From Halomonas sp. 7T (GTDB lineage Bacteria; Pseudomonadota; Gammaproteobacteria; Pseudomonadales; Halomonadaceae), in NCBI RefSeq assembly GCF_025643255.1, contig NZ_CP087112.1:3286001-3350000 (forward strand): a stretch of DNA of 64,000 nt, in the 5' to 3' direction. The notes beneath the pieces were generated by a model. It was not told the origin of the DNA. It saw nothing but the letters and a program-made list of their open reading frames with translations, and did not search any database. Both the position numbers and the translations under genes were made by a program. Below, piece after piece: positions 60,360 through 64,000 of the stretch. Within the stretch, counting starts at the first letter, position 1; every line of letters starts with the position of its first letter.

Positions 60360-61673
60360 TCAGCGAAGATCTTTAACGCGGCGGGCTTTGCCCAGCGAAC
60401 GCATCACGCTCTCTACCTGACACACTTCAACCTGGGTGCTGATGCCAATGTATGTCTTGATGGCATGCTGAAGCTGGTTCGCGGCTTGCTCACAAGCGAC
60501 GGGGTCTCGGGCGATGTCATGATGGCTTGCCTCGACACGCACCAGCACCATATCCATATTGCCTTGGCGGCTGACTTCAATCTCGTAGTGGGGCGAAAGC
60601 GCTGCCAGCTTGAGCAACTGCTCTTCGATCTGGGTGGGGAACACATTCACGCCGCGAATGATCAGCATGTCATCGCTGCGGCCAGTGATCTTGTCGATGC
60701 GGCGCATGGGGCGCGCGGTGCCCGGCAGTAAGCGGGTCAAGTCACGGGTGCGGTAACGAATCACCGGCAGGCCTTCTTTGGTCAGCGTGGTGAACACCAG
60801 CTCACCGTATTCGCCGTCGGGTAGCACCTCCCCACTGACTGGGTCGATGATCTCGGGGTAGAAATGGTCTTCCCAGATGGTCGGGCCATCTTTGGTTTCC
60901 AGACACTCCATGCCCACGCCAGGGCCCATTACCTCAGAGAGACCATAGATATCGAGGGCGTCGATGCCCAAGCGCTGCTCTAGGGCCGTGCGCATGCTGT
61001 CGGTCCAGGGTTCGGCACCGAAAATGCCCGTGCGCAGAGGCAGCGTGCGCGGGTCAATGCCTTGGCGCTCCATCTCATCTGCGATGTTGAGCATATAAGA
61101 CGGCGTGACCATGATGATGTCTGGCTGGAAATCACGGATCAGCTGAGCCTGTTTCTCCGTCTGGCCACCCGACATGGGGATGACCGCGCAGCCCAGGCGC
61201 TCGGCACCGTAGTGCGCGCCTAGGCCACCGGTGAACAAGCCGTAGCCATACGCCACATGTACCTTGTCGTTGCGGCTGCCGCCAGCGGCGCGGATCGAGC
61301 GCGCCACCACATCGGACCACACATCAATATCCTTCTGGGTGTAGCCCACCACCGTTGGTTGCCCCGTGGTGCCGCTAGAAGCATGGATACGAACGATTTC
61401 GCTCATTGGCGTGGCCAGCATGCCGAACGGATAGTTGTCGCGCAAATCAGCCTTGGTGGTGAAGGGCAGCTTAGCGAGATCCGCCAGCGTTTTGATATCG
61501 TCGGGATGTACGCCAGCCTTGTCAAAAGACTGGCGATAGAATGGCACATTGTCGTAAGCGTGCTTTAGGCTCCACTTCAGGCGCTTGACCTGAGTGGCGC
61601 GCAGCTCGTCGACGCTGGCGGTTTCCAAGGGGTCGAGCGTCGCAGTGTCGATACGCGTAGCGGGCTGATTCAT
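60360..61673 (-). CDS. paaK: PaaK, phenylacetate-CoA ligase
   Basis: Activates phenylacetate to phenylacetyl-CoA with ATP, 437 residues. The frame extends to 61694, but ATG 61673 follows GGAGACTCCTG and matches the family start. The AMP-binding P-loop HASSGTTGQPTVVGYT (about 92-107) is present, along with YGLSEVMGPGVGMEC and the C-terminal domain with ITGRSDDMLIIRGVNVFPTQ. It is last in the paaH-paaI-thiolase-paaK run, 96 bp after the thiolase gene. Confidence 0.96.
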   Translation of the reverse strand: MNQPATRIDTATLDPLETASVDELRATQVKRLKWSLKHAYDNVPFYRQSFDKAGVHPDDIKTLADLAKLPFTTKADLRDNYPFGMLATPMSEIVRIHASSGTTGQPTVVGYTQKDIDVWSDVVARSIRAAGGSRNDKVHVAYGYGLFTGGLGAHYGAERLGCAVIPMSGGQTEKQAQLIRDFQPDIIMVTPSYMLNIADEMERQGIDPRTLPLRTGIFGAEPWTDSMRTALEQRLGIDALDIYGLSEVMGPGVGMECLETKDGPTIWEDHFYPEIIDPVSGEVLPDGEYGELVFTTLTKEGLPVIRYRTRDLTRLLPGTARPMRRIDKITGRSDDMLIIRGVNVFPTQIEEQLLKLAALSPHYEIEVSRQGNMDMVLVRVEASHHDIARDPVACEQAANQLQHAIKTYIGISTQVEVCQVESVMRSLGKARRVKDLR

Positions 61674-61769
61674 CAGGAGTCTCCGGTCAAGCAAATTATT
61701 ATTGGGCTAACGTTTTATGAGCAAGCCATGGTCAGGTTAATGATTTGATTAGTGGTTTGAATAATGGAC

Positions 61770-62975
61770 TTATAAGCGCTCGATGATCAGAGCAATGCCC
61801 TGCCCGACACCGATACACATGGTGCATAGTGCAAAGCGTCCTTGCCGACGTTCGAGCTCATGCAGTGCCGTGGTGACCAACCGAGCGCCGCTCATACCCA
61901 GCGGGTGTCCGAGTGCAATGGCGCCCCCATTGGGATTAACATGTTCGGCATCATCGCTAAGGCCCAGGTCGCGCATGACTGCCAAGGCCTGAGCGGCGAA
62001 GGCTTCGTTAAGTTCGATAACGTCCATTTGGTCAAGGGTAAGCCCAGTCTGGGCGAGTACTTTACGGGTAGCGGGAGAGGGGCCAAACCCCATAATGCGC
62101 GGCTCCACCCCGGCGGTGGCCATGCCTACCACACGAGCGCGAGCCTTGAGTCCGAAACGTTCAGCCTGCTCGGCAGATGCCATCAGTAGCGCACAGGCAC
62201 CATCGTTAACCCCAGAAGCATTTCCCGCGGTGACACTGCCGCCTTCGCGGAAGGGCGTGGGAAGCTTGGCGAGCTGCTCTGCGGTCGTATTGGCACGCGG
62301 GTGCTCATCGGTATCCACCACCAGCGGGTCTTGTTTGCGGCGGGGTATTTCGACAGGAATGATCTCTTCAGCAAGGCGGCCAGCCTCGATAGCGACGGCG
62401 GTACGCTGCTGGCTGCGCAGGGCGAAGGCGTCCTGGTCTTCCCGGGAAATGCCAAATTGTTCAGCCACGTTTTCAGCGGTTTCGGGCATTGAGTCCACGC
62501 CAAACTGAGCTTTCATGGCGCGATTGATAAAGCGCCAGCCGATGGTGGTGTCGAAAATATCGGCTTGGCGTGAGAAGGCTTGTTCGGCCTTACCCATCAC
62601 AAAAGGCGCGCGAGACATTGATTCCACCCCACCGGCGATCATTAGTCCTGCTTCGCCGGTCTTGATGGTGCGGGCGGCGTTGCCGATCGCATCCATGCCA
62701 GAGCCACAAAGACGGTTAATCGTCGTGCCGGGCACCTCGACTGGGAGCCCAGCAAGCAGTGCAGACATACGCGCCACGTTGCGGTTGTCTTCGCCCGCCT
62801 GGTTGGCGCAGCCGTAAAAGATGTCGTCAATCAGCGACCAGTCGACGCCTGGATTGCGTTCCATCAGGGTACGCATGGGAATGGCCCCTAGATCATCGGC
62901 ACGCATGCTCGAAAGCGCGCCGCCGTAGCGACCTATTGGGGTGCGAATGGCATCAATAATCAGCGCGTCTTTCAT
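61770..62975 (-). CDS. paaJ: 3-oxoadipyl-CoA/3-oxo-5,6-dehydrosuberyl-CoA thiolase
   Basis: Beta-ketothiolase that performs both thiolytic steps of the phenylacetate pathway, releasing acetyl-CoA; very similar to PcaF of the beta-ketoadipate pathway. 401 residues with all catalytic residues: Cys90 ([10 protein letters not shown]), His357 ([10 protein letters not shown]) and Cys387 (TMCIGVGQG). The paa neighbours favour the paaJ role over pcaF. Its start overlaps the paaI stop by 4 bp. Confidence 0.94.
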   Translation of the reverse strand: MKDALIIDAIRTPIGRYGGALSSMRADDLGAIPMRTLMERNPGVDWSLIDDIFYGCANQAGEDNRNVARMSALLAGLPVEVPGTTINRLCGSGMDAIGNAARTIKTGEAGLMIAGGVESMSRAPFVMGKAEQAFSRQADIFDTTIGWRFINRAMKAQFGVDSMPETAENVAEQFGISREDQDAFALRSQQRTAVAIEAGRLAEEIIPVEIPRRKQDPLVVDTDEHPRANTTAEQLAKLPTPFREGGSVTAGNASGVNDGACALLMASAEQAERFGLKARARVVGMATAGVEPRIMGFGPSPATRKVLAQTGLTLDQMDVIELNEAFAAQALAVMRDLGLSDDAEHVNPNGGAIALGHPLGMSGARLVTTALHELERRQGRFALCTMCIGVGQGIALIIERL

Positions 62976-63454
62976 GGGTTATCTCCAGCAGCAGTATTTT
63001 CTGCGTCAGTGTCTTCCAAGCGGCGTACGCTGCCGCGAATTTTGTAGGAACGCCCGCGGAACAAGGCAACGGTATCGCCGTGCTGATTGCGCAACGTGAT
63101 GTCATAAATGCCTGTGCGCCCACGGCGGCTGCGCTCTTCGGCGGTGGCCGTGATCTCGTCGCCTAGCTGGCCTGGGCCGAGGTAGTCGATACTGCAGCCT
63201 GAGGCCACTGTGGCCTCATCGTAGCTATTGCAGGCAAACGCAAAGGCGGAATCAGCCAGGGCAAACAGAAACCCACCATGGCAATTGCCATGACCCTGCA
63301 CCATATCCTGGCGTACGGTCATGGTCAGTTCGGCAAAGCCGGGGGCCACACGGGTAATGCGCATGCCCAACCCCTGGCTGGCATGGTCGCGGGAAAACAT
63401 CGCCTCGGCACAGGCTTCCGCCAGTTGCTGTGGGGATAGTTGGGAATCACTCAT
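62972..63454 (-). CDS. paaI: PaaI, acyl-CoA thioesterase of the phenylacetate pathway
   Basis: Hot-dog thioesterase of 160 residues. It is thought to release CoA from hydroxyphenylacetyl-CoA or dead-end intermediates so that the CoA pool is not trapped. The active-site region [20 protein letters not shown] (about 54-73) contains the catalytic Asp68 and the conserved His59-Gly60-Gly61. It overlaps paaH by 8 bp and the thiolase gene by 4 bp, so the order paaH-paaI-paaJ-paaK is tightly coupled. Confidence 0.94.
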   Translation of the reverse strand: MSDSQLSPQQLAEACAEAMFSRDHASQGLGMRITRVAPGFAELTMTVRQDMVQGHGNCHGGFLFALADSAFAFACNSYDEATVASGCSIDYLGPGQLGDEITATAEERSRRGRTGIYDITLRNQHGDTVALFRGRSYKIRGSVRRLEDTDAENTAAGDNP

Positions 63455-64000
63455 GAAAGCTTTCCTCGCTCAGGGCGTTGCGACGCAGCAGAAACGAGCT
63501 GCGATAGCGCTCTTCGCCGTAGCTCTGCTGTAGGTGCGTAAGGGTGCGGTGAACGAAGGGCAGGCCCAGCGAGTCCGCCCAGGCCAAGGGGCCGCGGGGA
63601 TAGTTGACGCCGGCCTGCATGGCCAGGTCGCCATCCTGGGCGCTGCAAACACCTTGCAGTACGGCATCGGCAGCTTCATTGGCGAGCATGGTTACGGTGC
63701 GCAATACCACCAACCCCGGCGTGTCGGTTAGCCAGGCCACGTCCATTTCCATGTGCTGGAAGAAAGCGGTGGCCAGTTGTCGCGCTTCGGGCGATACCGT
63801 GTGACTGGCAGCAAGTGCGATGGCGCTGGCGTTGCGGTAGTCCAGGCACAGGTCGAACAGGACCAGGGCATCAATCCCTTCATTGGCCGCGCGCTCGGCG
63901 GCGCATCGCCCGTCGCTAAGGGCCAGCGCAAAATCACCCAGATACAAGCGAGTCGTGCCGTCTGGTAGCAGTGATTCACGACGAACGACGTCGAGTCCAG
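63447..64000 (-). CDS. paaH: PaaH, 3-hydroxyacyl-CoA dehydrogenase (3' part only)
   Basis: NAD-dependent dehydrogenase that oxidises 3-hydroxyadipyl-CoA in the phenylacetate pathway. Only the C-terminal ~184 residues are in the window; the frame is open to the window edge (reading ...DVVRRESLLPDGTTRLYLGDF...). The gene begins outside. The visible part is the C-terminal extra domain of PaaH, with the helical dehydrogenase C-domain segment GVNYPRGPLAWADSLGLPFV. PaaF and PaaG genes would be expected just upstream, beyond base 64000. Confidence 0.9.
   Translation of the reverse strand, partial: GLDVVRRESLLPDGTTRLYLGDFALALSDGRCAAERAANEGIDALVLFDLCLDYRNASAIALAASHTVSPEARQLATAFFQHMEMDVAWLTDTPGLVVLRTVTMLANEAADAVLQGVCSAQDGDLAMQAGVNYPRGPLAWADSLGLPFVHRTLTHLQQSYGEERYRSSFLLRRNALSEESFHE

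Overview
The window looks like chromosome from a halophilic gammaproteobacterium of the Halomonas/Vreelandella type. I infer this from overall gene content and protein style (TRAP transporters in excess, urt/ure, paa and hmg clusters) and from memory of the family; I ran no database search. There is one tRNA gene and no rRNA or CRISPR array. The only mobile DNA is one decayed transposase fragment, next to one possible nuclease remnant.

Layout. (1) 1-11.8 kb, nitrogen from urea: the 3' end of urtB, then urtCDE (urea ABC importer), then ureDABC-EFG (nickel urease and its maturation proteins). About 3 kb of unrelated genes separates the two sets: a RES/Xre toxin-antitoxin pair with a palindromic operator, an oxygen-sensing globin-coupled diguanylate cyclase (DosC type) and a periplasmic copper chaperone. 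A consensus sigma-54 promoter with an upstream NtrC-like site precedes ureD. (2) 11.8-14.9 kb: a YihY membrane protein and a chemoreceptor with a FliA (sigma-28)-like promoter. (3) 15-21.6 kb: a TRAP transporter (dctPQM), an FAD-linked 2-hydroxyacid-type dehydrogenase, a LysR regulator and a second, orphan copy of the binding protein. (4) 21.7-27.5 kb: tRNA-Arg(CCG), a stretch with no intact gene, an RpiR regulator with a second TRAP system and an Asp/Glu-racemase-family enzyme, and an IS30-type remnant. (5) 27.5-33.7 kb, tyrosine entry: a small Rieske protein, 4-hydroxyphenylpyruvate dioxygenase, an Lrp regulator, TyrR, and a sodium-coupled aromatic amino acid-type symporter preceded by two TyrR boxes. 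(6) 33.8-42.2 kb: a LuxR regulator, a flavin monooxygenase with a small DUF2783 partner, another orphan TRAP binding protein, a second Lrp regulator and a fused indolepyruvate ferredoxin oxidoreductase. (7) 42.3-53.9 kb: an MFS exporter and the homogentisate genes maiA, fahA and hmgA, co-oriented with a second DUF2783/flavin monooxygenase pair and an MBL-fold protein; divergent from these are a MarR regulator and a third TRAP system. (8) 54-64 kb: the phenylacetate genes paaZ, paaE, paaD, paaC, paaB, paaA, paaK, a thiolase, paaI and the 3' end of paaH.

How it fits together (inference from known pathways). Tyrosine enters through the SNF-type symporter. After transamination (gene not in the window) HPPD makes homogentisate, and HmgA, MaiA and FahA convert it to fumarate and acetoacetate. 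Arylpyruvates can instead be oxidatively decarboxylated by the indolepyruvate oxidoreductase to arylacetyl-CoA, so phenylpyruvate would enter the Paa pathway without the PaaK ligase. The two monooxygenase/DUF2783 pairs resemble the MhaA/MhaB 3-hydroxyphenylacetate 6-hydroxylase of Pseudomonas putida U, which makes homogentisate. One of them is next to hmgA and a TRAP importer. The most interesting signal is that this module (two-component hydroxylase plus a close paralogue of the same TRAP binding protein) occurs twice under different regulators, with a shared 10-bp motif at similar distance upstream of both binding-protein genes.
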